Assembly (NCBI GenBank): GCA_023313575.1
Contig: JAJTTP010000012.1
Location: forward strand, 62,001-126,000
DNA: 64,000 nt
Origin: Eutypella sp. D-1
Taxonomy: Eukaryota > Ascomycota > Sordariomycetes > Xylariales > Diatrypaceae
Direction: 5' to 3'
Below the pieces are notes generated by a model that was not told where the DNA came from, ran no database searches, and saw only the letters and a list, made by a program, of their open reading frames with translations. Below, piece after piece: positions 46,967 to 59,714 of the stretch. The position numbers and the translations under genes were made by a program. How positions within the stretch are numbered: position 1 is the first letter of the stretch; the number at the start of each line of letters is the position of its first letter.

Positions 46967-48273
46967 AGGGGACAGCGGAGAAGAACATTGGGGGGGGGGG
47001 GGGCAAGGGACATGTATTCCATGAAGCCGGAGTTTCGTCACTTGGGAATGGTTGAGATATAGTCATAGGTGAAGCTGAAAATGAAGGACTCGGGTGTGAC
47101 GTCAAATTACCTCTGAAGTGAAGATCGTTGAAATTCAGCACTGTTAGTGAATGTTCTCTCTGGCAAGGATGAGTAGGGAGTGACAAAATGCTAAGGTCTG
47201 CCGCCGATACTGAGTTCCGCAAATGCCTTGACCAGTGCACGGGTAACTCACTTACAGGTGTGATAGTGCTAGTGAATCATTGTGTAATTTCTGTAATGCG
47301 AGATTTGGCTGGGTAATAGAATCTACATTCGTCTGTACTCCGGCTGTCATGTAACTAAAATAATATCTGGGAATTCATGCATATATATACCTATAGTTAA
47401 CTACCTAGACCATATACGTAGGTTGTGGTTCATAATCTTGAATACTTTACGCCATCCATGTATTGAGCCAGACTCATACCTAAAGATGACTGTGACACTT
47501 GGTAGTTTTGGCCACGGCGTTGCCAATTTGGACGTTTTATTCATTTACTGTGGATGTCACGGCCAATCGGCTATTTTAGAGGTCCCTGCAGTCCGATATG
47601 GGTTTCCTACTAACTAGGTTGGAGGCATAGCGCTTCAAGTCCACTAAGTAATCCTCCGCGTCTACTTATGTAACTCAGTGGCCCACTATAGGCGTTCCAA
47701 CGGCTCAAAATTCTATCAAGACATCGGGGAGCTAACAGCACTGATTTTAGGTGCACAGGTATGCCAGATATATTTCACAGGAATGGGTGAGTTTCAAGTT
47801 ATGAGTATAATTGTGCGACGTCAAGATTGCTGGGTTTCTATTGGCTTCGTGCAATACAGGGCACTTTTCAGCGCCTGATCAGCTAGGGCTGGCGGCTAGC
47901 TAGCCGCTAAACATCCAACTTTCTGGCGGCTACGAGAACTATCAGTTTGCAACCCCTGTCGGCCTTTGCTGTTGGGGGTAATAAATTACACTGCTACCAA
48001 TATATTGAAGTGGCTCATTCTTGGGGGTTGACAAGATCGACGTTGACTAATGGCGGCAAACACCTTTTGAACCTGGAGCCCTGCTTCAATTTGTACCTAC
48101 CATTTGCGATGGCCGTAGAAAAAAGTGCCCCCCCGGTCTGTGCAGCCTGCCAGATTGCCTCAAATCCGGTGTTGCTTATCGCCAACCTCATTTCGGCCTC
48201 CCGACATCTTACTCTAACTAAAAACCGTTCTTTATTGTCATAGGGGTGGCAGCTTCGTGCTTCTATATTTCCA
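46967..48273. other. Intergenic upstream of kinase gene
   Basis: Begins with a run of 13 G at 46991-47003, just 3' of the small-protein gene. The rest holds only short unsupported frames, and its right end is the presumptive promoter of the kinase. Confidence 0.45.
46991..47003. repeat. 13-base G homopolymer
   Basis: Uninterrupted G run 24 bp downstream of the stop codon of the small-protein gene. Confidence 0.85.
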
Positions 48274-49720
48274 ATGTCATCGCCCGCTTCGGCCTCGTCT
48301 TCGCCCAGGACGGCTTCAATGTCTGACATAGATGATACTTATCAATCCAACGGGCTTTTGCTGGAAAGGGCGCCGTTTGGTCTAGAGGAAATACAAGACT
48401 ACGACGAAGGCGGCCATCACCCCGTCCACCTCGGAGATGTAATTAATAAACGCTATCGTGTTATTCACAAGCTCGGCAATGGTGGTTTCGCCAATATCTG
48501 GCTCTGTCGAGATCTGATGGAGAGTGGTTTCAAGTACAACGCCCTCAAAATTATCATGGCTGAATATTCCACTACAGAATATGGCGAGCTTCATCTAGAA
48601 GAATTGAAGGCTGCAGTTGCTACCGGTGGTGACGACGGAGCGGCCTATGTCTCTTTACCAATCAGCCAATTTGAGATCGAAGGTCCTAATGGGACACACC
48701 TCTGTTTCGTCTATCAAGTGCTTGGGCCAAAAGTCTCGAGCGGGAAACTTCGCTCGGGAGACCGGGACTTGGTGTTGAAAAACGTCTGCCATAGGATTGT
48801 CGGAGCAGTGGATTTCATCCACAGACACGGCATATGCCACGGTGGTAAGTGCACGGATGGTACGATATTTACGAGAAGCTAACACTGGATGAGATATCAC
48901 CGCCGCCAATGTCCTGCATAAGGCAACCGGGCTTGATGGTCAACGAGAAGAGGATGTCGTGCAGATCCTGGGTGAGCCTGATCTGAACAGGGTATTATCA
49001 AATTCCAGAGAGGCACACGATCAACCCGGCGCACCGCAGTACCTAGTATATCCAGTACAGTGGTATGATGTAGACGACCAGTACATCAGCCCGGAGCCAT
49101 CCCTAATCGACTTCGGCGAGTCATTCAAACAGAGTTCTCTGCCTGAAGATTTCGGCATACCGCGACTATATCAGGCTCCTGAGATGTTGCTAGAGCAAAG
49201 GACTGCCGGGATTCCTTCCGATCTGTGGGCTCTCGGTTGCACGCTCTTCGAGATACGCACGGGCAGGAAGCTCTTTAACCTCTTTGATGACGGCGAAGAC
49301 GACTACCTCGACGCCATGGTGAAGTTCCTGGGTCCCCTCCCAGAACCGTGGTGGTCCACTACCTGGGAGGGCCGGAAAGTCATGTGGCGCGACGAACCAA
49401 ACGAACAGGGACATGCCGTCTGCATCAAAGAAAAGGCTGAGCCCGAGGCTGAGAACGAGGTGGACGAAGGTGTTATCGAGACGGTGCACCCTTCCGTGCC
49501 CAAGGGTGCGCGCTCGCTTCGCGACTTGGTGGCTCCCGGGGTATGGTACGTTTCCGATACGACCTATATGCCCGGTCCCAAGGATGAGCTTCACCGCGGA
49601 ATTGACCCCGCTGAGGTCGAGGTGTTTGCTGATCTGCTGGGTTGCTTCCTTCGCTATCGCCCCGAAGATCGCGTATGTGCTAAGGAGGCTCTGCAACATG
49701 AATATTTTCGGGATCTATGA
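48274..49720 (+). CDS. SRPK-like protein kinase
   Basis: Two exons, 48274-48844 and 48894-49720, joined in phase 1 across a 49-nt intron (GTAAGT, branch GCTAAC, GAG), give about 465 residues. The splice creates HGDITAANVL, the catalytic loop with Asp191, in place of the usual HRD motif; this variant is common in fungal SRPK-like expansions. The Gly loop LGNGGFANIW (about 67-76), the Lys of YNALKII (Lys92), LIDFGES (Asp263-Gly265), YQAPEMLL and SDLWALGC are all present, so it should be active. SRPKs phosphorylate Ser/Arg-rich proteins. The expanded fungal relatives are of unknown target. The C terminus YRPEDRVCAKEALQHEYF is the standard end of a CMGC kinase. It is single here and lies beside the MYND array. 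Confidence 0.85.
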
Positions 49721-50338
49721 CCTACGAGGCCTTGTTTAAAGAGGGAGATACCCCTACAGCAGGCCTAGAACCTACTAGCAGATTACTTTGTCTTGCGCTG
49801 AAGGAGAATTATGCCAAGCTGGGATAAGCCTTGGTAAGGTCTGCTACAATTGGGGTGCAAGGCAACATACGAACGCCTTCCCAACATGTCATGGGTAGTC
49901 AGGTAGTGAGTGGCCTTAGGTAGTACTGCTTTCTGGGAGGAGGTGGGTCAGAATTGCGGCTGCTGAAGACAAAGGAAACGCGCCTAGCTGGAACATGCAC
50001 CGAAATGCCAGAGGGGCTATGAATGTATCACCTTGCAAGGTTTCCATGATTTGCCCTCTGTAGCCCGATGTGGAACCATTCCCAGTTACTTAGGTATTGC
50101 CAAACACAGGTGGACTTCCATTAGCTCCGCCTCTGCATCAGAGTCCTCGAGGTATGTGGGGAACTAAAGGGACTATGTAGCACAGGAATTTCAATGACAA
50201 AGAGGGTTGGGTGGATCCCAACGCAGTTCATAATGGAGATTGTATTATATATAACAAAGAAGCTCACACATCTTCCCCGAACGAATAGATCTACATATGT
50301 ATAGCGGCATCTTGTCTATGACTTACCTGGGAATAGGC
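49721..50338. other. Intergenic
   Basis: No supported gene. It includes the 3' end of the kinase gene and possibly a short terminal exon of the minus-strand gene to the right. Confidence 0.45.
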
Positions 50339-50428
50339 TCATGGTGGATTGTCCAGATAGCCCCTCTTCGCCGGCCTTGCGCGCTCTCCCTTGATGATAT
50401 CTCATTGCATGGGCGGAAAAGGGGAGAT

Positions 50429-50803
50429 CTAGGTACTTACCTTGGAGCAATCCCTGTGAAAGACGTGGGGAGAAATCAAATCACGCGTCTCAGCGACACT
50501 GGCAGCGCTCCACTTCTCGCCCGCCACGTGCCGAGCCTCCTTGACGTTCTTGACTTCGCAGGCGGCGCTCTCGTCAAGGTTGACCATCACGTCCGCCGTC
50601 GTGCTCGTCTGCTCGCCCCAGTACTCCCGTGCGCGGGCCTCGCTCTCATCTAGAAGCACTTCACACTTGTGATTGGTAGCGACTGCGATCTGGCTGTCTG
50701 GAAGATCGGACGTGTTAGTAGGTGGGCAAGGCACTGCTTCCTTGTCGTTATCGAGGCTGATCTCCACCAACTGCTCACTGTTCTCTGGCTGCTGAAAGTC
50801 CAT
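50429..50803 (-). CDS. Small acidic hypothetical protein
   Basis: Starts at a true ATG (MDFQQPENSEQLVEISLDND) and is rich in Asp, Glu, Ser and Ala, with no recognised domain. A strong GTAAGT donor lies at 50440 after the codon for Lys in HRDCSK. If used, an acceptor at 50390 would add a short final exon, 50389-50339, ending GYLDNPP. Unspliced, the frame ends at 50429 after 124 residues. The composition, ATG and donor make a real gene plausible, but no family supports it. Confidence 0.35.
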   Translation of the reverse strand: MDFQQPENSEQLVEISLDNDKEAVPCPPTNTSDLPDSQIAVATNHKCEVLLDESEARAREYWGEQTSTTADVMVNLDESAACEVKNVKEARHVAGEKWSAASVAETRDLISPHVFHRDCSKVST

Positions 50804-51943
50804 TTTTTTGTAAGTGGCGGTGTGGCGTTGAGGTTGTTCTTGTGTGGCTGTTCCGTTAGTTATTACTCCTTTAGCCCAAACGACAATGTTTTGTGCGAGT
50901 TGGACAAGGAAATGCGGGCTTACTTGATGAAGAAAGATCTTTTCCCTTTTTCCATGGAGGAGGTGAGGAGATGCCGACGGCTTATATTTCGGGCCCCCAT
51001 TCGCACGTGTAGTTCCTGTTCTTGAATAGACAGTGCATCTTCTTTGTGAAGCCTAGCAGGCATTCGGAACGAGTCGGAACGACTCTTATTTTTATGCATT
51101 GGGTCTTTCAGAAATGCATGATCATATAAACAATCTTCTCCACAAGGGATGAGCATAATTAGGTGACCTTCGAAGAGAGGTAAGGTAGTTTTATGTCCAG
51201 ATGTCTTTAGAGTAAGTCCGACTAAGTCCGAAAATGCTAGATTTCCAAGGTTGGATTAGCGTTAGGTAGTAGTTATTTGAAGCAGGCAGAAGGTGGAAGA
51301 TACGTACTCCCTCTGGATGGGATGTGCCTTCTTCCCAAAGTTCCTACCTAATTACCCCACCATCCCACCTTCTGTTGTCATTCATTTGCTCAGGTACCTG
51401 CCTAAGAGCCCTGGAGGTGTATGTAGGTACCTACTCTAGTATCTGAGGCAGTATCATCACTTAGGTTATGCTTTTCGAGGTACTTACTTACCTCATTCAC
51501 GTTCATATTCACATCTAGCATTTCCATTCTCAAAACTTCCAACCTTCTACCCTTCTTCAAGTTACCAGGTGAAGGGTCCTCAATCTCAAGATTCTTCACT
51601 CTTGATCTCCTCCATACTAAACCCCCAGACCCCTCACTTGCACACGTCCTTGGTGCATTGAGCATGGTTTTTGATTCGGATGTTTCACGATAATCTTTTC
51701 CCAGTATTTATTCTCGTCGTGCCTTTGGCCGCGTTTCATTTTGTTCTCGTTTTTCAGGTTAGTAAATCCCATGGCTTCGTGATCTTGTGATATGTGGTAT
51801 ACTGACTATCAGATGGAAAAGCAGGAGGAGCAGCAGGAACCCAGCATCTGAAATATTTCAAGACTTGATTATCGTCACCTCCGCCCTTTCTGCCTCCTTT
51901 GACGGCATCGTGCCTCGATCTGACCTCGTGTCATATCGCTATA
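50804..51943. other. Divergent promoter region
   Basis: Lies between the small acidic gene and CAND1, which point away from each other, so both promoters are probably here. Small open frames within it have no support. Confidence 0.4.
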
Positions 51944-54900
51944 ATGGCCTCCTCCGTCGTCAACAACCCGAGCCCTTCGGCTATCAGCCAGCTTCTGAAT
52001 AAGCTGAATGACGTCGACCCTGATCTCCGCTTCATGTCCCTGAACGATCTCAACCAAATCTTGACTGGCCAGAAGTCGGACTTTCTACGGACAGATTATA
52101 ACACCTCTTCTAAGATAGCCGACGCCGTGATCAGGGCTTTAGACGACCAGAATGGCGAGGTCCAAAATCTGGCTGTCAAGTGGTGAGTGAGAATATCCAT
52201 AACACTACCCCGCCCCCCCTCTTCGTCCCATTACTTACATTCTGATCTCATTCTGATCTCATTCTGATCTCTTTCCGGACTCACCAATACTGACATGACC
52301 CTTTTCTCTTCTTTTTCCACCGAAATAGCATAAGCCCCCTCGCAACCAAGATCCCAAATTCCGTCGTTGCGCCTCTCCTCGATAAGTTGACCACCATGAA
52401 GCTAGTGAACAGCGTCGACAATTCTATCCCCTCGCTTGCCCTCCGAAATGCCATTTCCGCTCTTCCGAGACCCGTCCCTGGTATTCCCTTCTCTAAAGAG
52501 GTCACCGATACGTATAATACCATCAGCCGGGTACTCATCCCACGCATTCTCGGATTTTCCATCCCCTCCAACGCCCCGAGCCAGTTTTCCAGTGATCCGA
52601 AGGGTATTCTTGATCATGCCGACCCTAGTGCGGAGGCCGTTGATGTCCTGATAGAGGTGGTTCGCTGCTATGGCCCCCTCCTACAACCTCTCGAGGTCGA
52701 GAAGCTGCAAGACGTCGTCGTGCAGGTCATGGAAAGGCCCGCGACATCTTCACCCGTCAAGAAGCGAGCTGTAGTCGCACTTGCCATCCTCGGCCCCTAC
52801 CTGACCAACGATGTTCTCCAGACTCTGGCTGAGAAGATCCATGCCACTTTGAAGAACCCTAAGCTTGGCCCTGTTATGCGCCGCTTATATATCAACATCA
52901 CTGGCTCCTTGGCAAGATCAATACCTCACCAATTCGGCGAATATGTTCCACAGATCGTCCCCTTGATCTTGGGTGTTTTGAGCCAGGAAGAGCTCCAGGC
53001 TCAGCTTGTCGCCGTCAGCGAAGGCAATGATCAGCTGATGCTCGAATTCACCGAAGTTCACGAAGCTGCTCTGGTGTCTCTTGAAGCTTTCCTCGCTTCC
53101 TGCGGTGCTGAAATGCGTCCCTTTACCGATGATACGATCGCTTCCTGCCTCCGATACCTGAAGTTCGACCCCAACTATGCAGTCGATGACGATGAGGAAA
53201 TGGACGAGGATGACGATGACGAAGACGAAGATGAGCTGGAGGATGACGACGAGTTTGAAGATGATGCCGGTTTTGACGACGACGATGACGCAAGCTGGAA
53301 AGTTCGCCGATGCGCCGCCAAGACATTATTCACCCTCATCTCTACCCGCAGTAGCGATCTACTCGAGAAGGGTGTTCTTTACCGCGACGTTGCACAACCT
53401 CTGATTAAACGCTTTGATGAGCGCGAGGAAAGTGTTCGTCTTGAAATCATCAGTACCATGTCTTTGCTTATCCGCAAGACCGGTGAAGGTGTAGTCAGGT
53501 CATTGCCGGTGGAGGACCAAGAATTGCTCCAGTCTCTCCCCGAGAGTCGAAAACGGCGCCGACAGAGTAGCGGCGGGGTAGCACTAGGAAGCAAAGCCCC
53601 TTACCTAGGCAGTGCCGGTCTGGCATCGCCTGTACGCGAGGAAGTGCCACCCTCTGGACCGCGGGCGGACCTGTCTCGCTTGACTCCCCAGCTTGTAAAA
53701 ACGGCTACGAAGCTATTGAAGGGCAAGCAGATCGCGACGAAGCAGGCGATAGTCAATCTTCTGGATGATATAATCTCGGCACAGAATGGTGGTCTATCCG
53801 AGTACTTCGACCAGGTCATGCCGCCCATCATCGACGCCACCAAGGGAATAACCGGCTCCGCAGGTTCAACATCTATGACGTTATCTGGCGGCGCTGCGTC
53901 GGCCACTCCCACCACTCTGCGTGTGGCTGTCCTGAAATTCACTAGCGACATTGCCAGAACCCACTCATCCAGTCTCTTCCAGCCATATCTATCTAGTATC
54001 GTTTCTGGTGTGGTTTCTGCTGTGCACGATCGATTCTACAAGATTTCGAGCGAAGCTATCCGGACGACAGAGGAACTCGTTAAGGCTGTTACTCCCCCAC
54101 GGGCAAAGCTCACCTCGCAGAAGTACAAGCCTGAGTTGCATAAGCTGTATGATATCATATTTGACCGCGCCGCGGCGAACGATGCCGACACGGAGGTGCG
54201 GCAACAGGCAATCAAAGCCCTCGGCACCGTCGTCTCGAGGACCATCACCGCTGATGGACAGACACTTTTGCCTGCCGATAAACGCCAGGCTGGGTTGGAT
54301 CTGCTGCTAAACCGCGTGCGGAATGAGACAACACGCCTGTATGCAGTGCGAGCTATTGATAATGTTGCGAAACATTCATTCAAGGACGGAAGCCTCGATC
54401 CTTCCTGGGTTAAGGAAGTTGCGTTTGAACTCTGTGGCCAATTCAGAAAGGCCAGCCGTGCCCTTCGAGGTGCCAGTATCCAGGCCTTGCAACACCTAGT
54501 CCTTTCCCCGGCGACCCGGGGCAGTCTATCAAGCGACACGGCCAACGGGATTGTGCAGGCGATTCTCCCTGCCATTGCTGCTAATGACAGCCATCTCCTG
54601 AGCCCTGGTCTGCTTGTTATAGCACAGCTGCAACAGGAGAACCCGCAGCTTATATCCATCCCATCCTTCATCGAGTCACTTTGCGAACTCCTCAAGAAGA
54701 ACATCACCGGAACGGCCTTGGAATCTCTTATTTCCCTTGTTACCAACGTTGGCCAGACTGGCATGGGGAAGACCCTCATGGCTGGGGTCCTACAAGTCGG
54801 CGTGGCCGGCGACCCTGCAGTCGTTGGCAAGGTGGCCGGTGCTTTGTTTGCTGCGAGCAATGGAAAGGCTGGTGTCGAGATTACTAGCTTCATCCAGGAG

Positions 54901-56266
54901 TTGAAGTCAGCCAGCAAGACAACACCACCAGATACAGCACGACAGAGTCTTGCACTGGCCATCCTTGGAGAGATCGGCTTGCGACAGGGGTCTAGTTCAC
55001 CTCTCAAACCCGATCTTTTCCTGGAGCAGTTCCATGACGAACCGGATAAAGTCTCAGTATCCGCTGCTGTTGCACTTGGTCGCGCCGGTGCTGGAAATGT
55101 GCGCGTCTATCTCCCCATCATCCTGGGTGCTATCAAGAAACAACAGACCCACCAGTACCTTCTTCTTCAGTCTGTCAGGGAGATACTGCATCAGGTTGTG
55201 GCCTCCTCTACCGATATCAGTGCCTACCAGGATGAAATATGGGATGTCCTTTTTGCAGCCTCCCAGTCAGAAGACAATAAGGCTATTTGTGCTGAGTGCG
55301 TGGGACGGCTGGCCATTATCGACCCCAAGCTCTACATTCCCAAGCTCCAGGTATGTGCAGACCCATCTTCATTGGAATTACAAATGCTGACTATCACAGG
55401 AACTCACAAAGCACAAATCGCCCACTATTCGTGCTATAGCCGCCCAAGCTATCCGATACACCCTTCCGGACAGCGATGAATCATTCGATGCCATGATCAA
55501 GACGGTCCTCATTGAAGTTCTCTTGACCGTTCTGCAGGATGCGGACATGGAAATTCGACGCCTGGGTATGACGATGTTAAACTCAGCAGCCCATAACAAG
55601 CCGGACCTGATCCTCCCGCACCTCGGCCAGCTCGTCCCTTATGTCATGAAAGAGTCCGTCATCAAGCCCGAGCTCATCCGTGAAGTCCAGATGGGCCCCT
55701 TCAAGCATCAAGTCGATGACGGATTAGGGGTTCGCAAGGTTAGTTTCCCTACATGATGCTTCTTCATGGTATGAATCTAACGATCAATGATACAGAGTGC
55801 ATATGAAACCCTGTACGCACTCATGGAGACGGCGTTCACGCGTATCAGCAGCCCCGAGTTCTACGACCGCGTTATCGCTGGCCTCCGCGACGAAGGCGAT
55901 ATCAGAGGGTTGTGCAATTTGATGCTGAGCAAGTTGATCATCATTGACACCGAAGAGACAACACGTCGTCTCGATATCATCGCCGAATGTTACCGAAAGG
56001 TTCTCTCTACCAAGCTCAAGGAAGGGTCAGTGAAACAGGAGGTCGAGAAACAGGAAGAGGCCAACAAGAGCGTTCTTCGCATCACGCTACTCCTCGCCGA
56101 CAAGACGAAGACGCCTGTGCCCAATGCCACGCCGAGTAACGCGTCCTCCGGTCAGACCAACCAGGTGCACGTTCAGTTCCCCGTGTGGCAGCAGTACTGG
56201 GACTGGGTCAACAGGGATTTCGACCGACAGCTTAGAACGTTGCGCGAGGAAAGCCGCGACGCATAG
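51944..56266 (+). CDS. cand1: Cullin-associated NEDD8-dissociated protein CAND1 (TIP120)
   Basis: HEAT-repeat exchange factor that binds unneddylated cullin-RING complexes and swaps F-box substrate receptors. Four exons, 51944-52182, 52329-55350, 55400-55738 and 55796-56266, with phases 2, 0 and 0, give about 1356 residues in one continuous protein. The start reads MASSVVNNPSPSAISQLLNK, and the first splice gives AVKCISPLATKIPNSVVAPL, a well-conserved CAND1 segment. An acidic Asp/Glu insert lies near 435-465, followed by ASWKVRRCAAKTLF, another family hallmark. The last exon carries the TIP120 C-terminal domain (SAYETLYALMETAFTRI). In Aspergillus nidulans the protein is encoded as two separate halves. 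Here the halves remain joined. Confidence 0.93.
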
Positions 56267-59200
56267 AACGTCCTTCACCGCGATCCGAGGCAGGTTCCAG
56301 GGCGAGGGCGTGCGTCGCCTTTCAACGGGGACATGATCGCGCTGCAGAATATGACAGAACAGTTTACGAAACTCGTTACCATCAGCAGCGATTACCACAC
56401 AGTAGCGACGGCTCACCCAGGCGTCCCCAGGGCTTTGGTTCGCTTTCAGCTTTGTCGCGGTGTAGCTGCTGAGGATCCACTATCCCGGACAAAGAGACGG
56501 AGGTTTTAAAAGACTGGGGATGATGAGTGGCTCTGTCCTTCCTAAGCAATCACCTTTTGGCGGTGTAAGCAAAGGGCGATAAAGAGGACCAAGAGGTGAA
56601 TCCGCAAACTTCATGGATGGATGGTATGGCATATCATACCGAAGTTGCATCCATTCGGGGAGACTCAGGGGGACCGGATGAGGAATGTCAGCCCTCGGAA
56701 TTCCCCTCGGGCAAATGAGATAGGCTTCCGAGATAGCATGAATGTTAAGATAAAAAAAAAGAAGTATCCATAACGACCTGGTATTGAGAAGCCTCGTGAC
56801 CTATGTAAAATCAACCTGGACAGAACTGTCACGGTCTTGTGGGCAGACAGTAAGAGTAGTACTGCTTAAGCTGGCTCGGCCTTTAAGAGATACATGCACA
56901 GACACGTTGGTACAACCAGTCTCTCCCTCAACTATTGTGTTCGCAAGACTGGACTTTTAAAAAGCGATAACACCAAGAAGGTAAGAAGCGAGACTGATTA
57001 TAGTTCGTCGACGGCGAGATAAAGGGGGCTACTTATCACGGCACGGACTCAACACGAAGAAGAATGTTCTTGCGCAAGCAGAGGAAAAAGGGATAATGAA
57101 CTCTCTATTCTAACTTAAGTGATGATGATGCTTAGGTATATACCACCCTTCTGCTGTACGAGGGGAGCAGGTTAGGTGGCGATGCCGCCTCCGTACCGTG
57201 ACAGCTACTCGTGGGATTTTGCAGCGAGGCGGAAAAGGGGGGAAAGTAGCGGGATAATATGAGCCGTGGTATATTTTTCCAGCCTGCCGACTAGGCGACC
57301 ACTAACGACGCTAACATCGCAGATACGGATCATGAGTACTTATCTAATTCTTTAGAAAAAAGATGTGTGCGGGTGCCTTGACAATGAGGGTTTCAGCAGC
57401 GTGCGGGATCCTGAATAGCTAGGCTGTCGTTTGTTCTGTACTATTGAACGGCCGGTTGGGATCTCTTGATTAGAGTCCTCCGTTCCGTCACGCGTATAGC
57501 TGTGCTGGCTGGGCTGGGATCTTACCTACTTAGTCCTTATACGTGTTTCTTGTGGTGTACCTATGTATATAAACTACAGCGCAAGGAGCTGCTGCTAAAA
57601 GCGCTTGGGGAGGGCCTAATAGTGCATTGATTGCTGGCAGGGGAGATGAATGACACCGTCGACAGCATCTCCTGGTGCATAAACATCAATCGGTGTCATC
57701 GTACTCTCTTGGGAATCTTGCATTTGCCATTGAAAATTCCATTCAATTCTATCAATCACTGCCTGTATTCTATATAAGCGAATGGATGATGTGAGTTTGG
57801 TTAGCGGAAATTCATTATGGAGACTAAATCGACACTTCAACCCCGACTGTATCAAGATCCCGCAAACCACATATCACCACTCGTTGTCGTATACATAAGG
57901 ACGGCCAGTTGAGCGCATGCACGCCGGAGGTAAAAGGCTTGGCCTGGCTTCTACTCCACGGCGCACCTCCGCGATGCCGGGTCGGTCACTCTCGAGCGGC
58001 TCCGGTCAGGTGATCGGAGCTCTCGGACACGGAACCGCCAACAAGATCGGCATTCAATTCCAAGACGTACTAGCGCCGGTAAAGCTGGGTAGTATTTCAT
58101 GCACCGGCTACGCCCTTAAATTTACGCGTCTGCCCATCCTTACAGCTTCCCCGATGCATGGAGGGTGGTCGCCACCACATGCTGGGTGCTCCTGTGCTTG
58201 CTTGTATGCATGGGATCACGTTGCATAGCCGGGAGTGCGACAACGGCCTTCTAACACCCTCCCCTCTTGCCTTCTCCAAAGCCAACATGAACCCCCCCCC
58301 CCGTCAAGCCAGGGACTGGTGCAAGGGCGAATACTACCTAGGTGTCAAGGTGGTGGCGTGTTTGCGTACGCCGGGTCGGGCTCGGTTCAGTGCTCCTCCA
58401 ACCTCGAAAATCTGTGGCAAAATATCTTGAGGCCCAACGCAGTCCGATGGTACCTGACTCCATCCCACGATCAAGCAAGTTGTTATCGGTCATTTTTCCA
58501 TATCTGATTTGGTTGCATGACCCCTTAGTATCTTTCTACCAACCCCTCCTCCCCCACCGATAAGCCCCACCACAGGACCCTCTCTCGGAAAAGCCGAAAC
58601 TGGGGCTTATCTGTCTACAGTCTCGTGCCTCGGATCCAGAAGCCGACGAAGATACCAGATACGTCCCATTAGCACAACACGTAATAGAGATAGGTCGTGT
58701 GATAGGGACATGGATTTTCGCAAGGCACGAGCTTCTTCGTAACTGCAGTAAGTCGTAAGTATCTCGGCTTCCAGCCGGGGGGGCCAATTGCAGAGGGCGG
58801 CAGGTTATAGTCTTAGTCAGCAATCGAGGATTGCTTCAACTTATATGACTACAGATTCTCATGATTGCATCTGGCCTGTATTATGAGCCTCGGTATCCAA
58901 ACCTCAGAATTTTAGTTTAATAGTATCTTCTCTTTTGAACAACTCGTTTGCTATAATCCTCATCAGGCACAGTGCTGTTCACGGTCTACCCCGAGCCACA
59001 AAGCAAAACCAAAAAGTCACCAAAACGCTTGAACTTCATCACACCTACATAAGCATCACTATCAGACCAAGCCCTCAACATACTATTTCTCCGAATTTGA
59101 ATACAGCCAGGCGGATATGGCGCCCACGCACACAGTCACGGCCCATTGTTCGCGCCAGATCTACGCCTCTCTACAGAAGCGCCGGGCGTCGAGAGAGGCC

Positions 59201-59714
59201 AACAGCCAAGCCCGACCAGAGTTGCCTCTGCCGCCTTCCACATCGACGGACAGGGGGGTGGCGCTCACCCCAGCGGCAAGTTTCCAGCGGCCAGCGGAGC
59301 AGCGCCGTTCTTCCGGGGCGACCGGCGAACAACGAAGACCAGCCGTATCCTTGCTCTTCGACTTGCTATCATGAGGGATTCCCACAGCTCACCGACGGCT
59401 CCCGACATGTTGTGGAGACCCCAGCCGTTTTCAATATTCGGCATAATACAGACATCAAGGAGTGCTGGGATCAATGAGTATCTTTTGGGATAGTGATTTG
59501 GGGCCTGTGGGGACAGATTTATTATTAGCGAAACATTTTGGGGAATTGATATAGCGAGCGTACATGTATATTTGGGAACTAGGTTACATCAAGTTTTTGT
59601 ACATATTCTGAATCAAGTCATTTCTGACTACAGCCGGGTAATGCTGTCTATGACCTGTTTTTACACAATTTGCTGTACAATGTCCAGATTTCTCTAAATC
59701 ACGTGGATTCTTTC
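56267..59714. other. Gene-poor region
   Basis: About 3.4 kb without a gene I can support. The frame 59117-59374 (ATG, Arg/Ala/Ser-rich) and frames near 57917-58563 have start codons but no family features, and they overlap other equally long frames. They are left out. It contains the 3' flanks of CAND1 and the transcription factor gene. Confidence 0.45.

Noticed and set aside
51402..51665. Minus-strand 87-codon frame upstream of CAND1
   Set aside because: Short, no domain, and inside the probable CAND1 promoter.
54036..55007. Minus-strand 323-codon frame across CAND1
   Set aside because: Antisense shadow of the large CAND1 exon.
57616..59493. Several 60-180-codon frames between CAND1 and the transcription factor
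   Set aside because: They have start codons in some cases but no domain, and overlap other equally long frames. The Arg/Ala/Ser-rich frame at 59117 is the best of them but has no further support.
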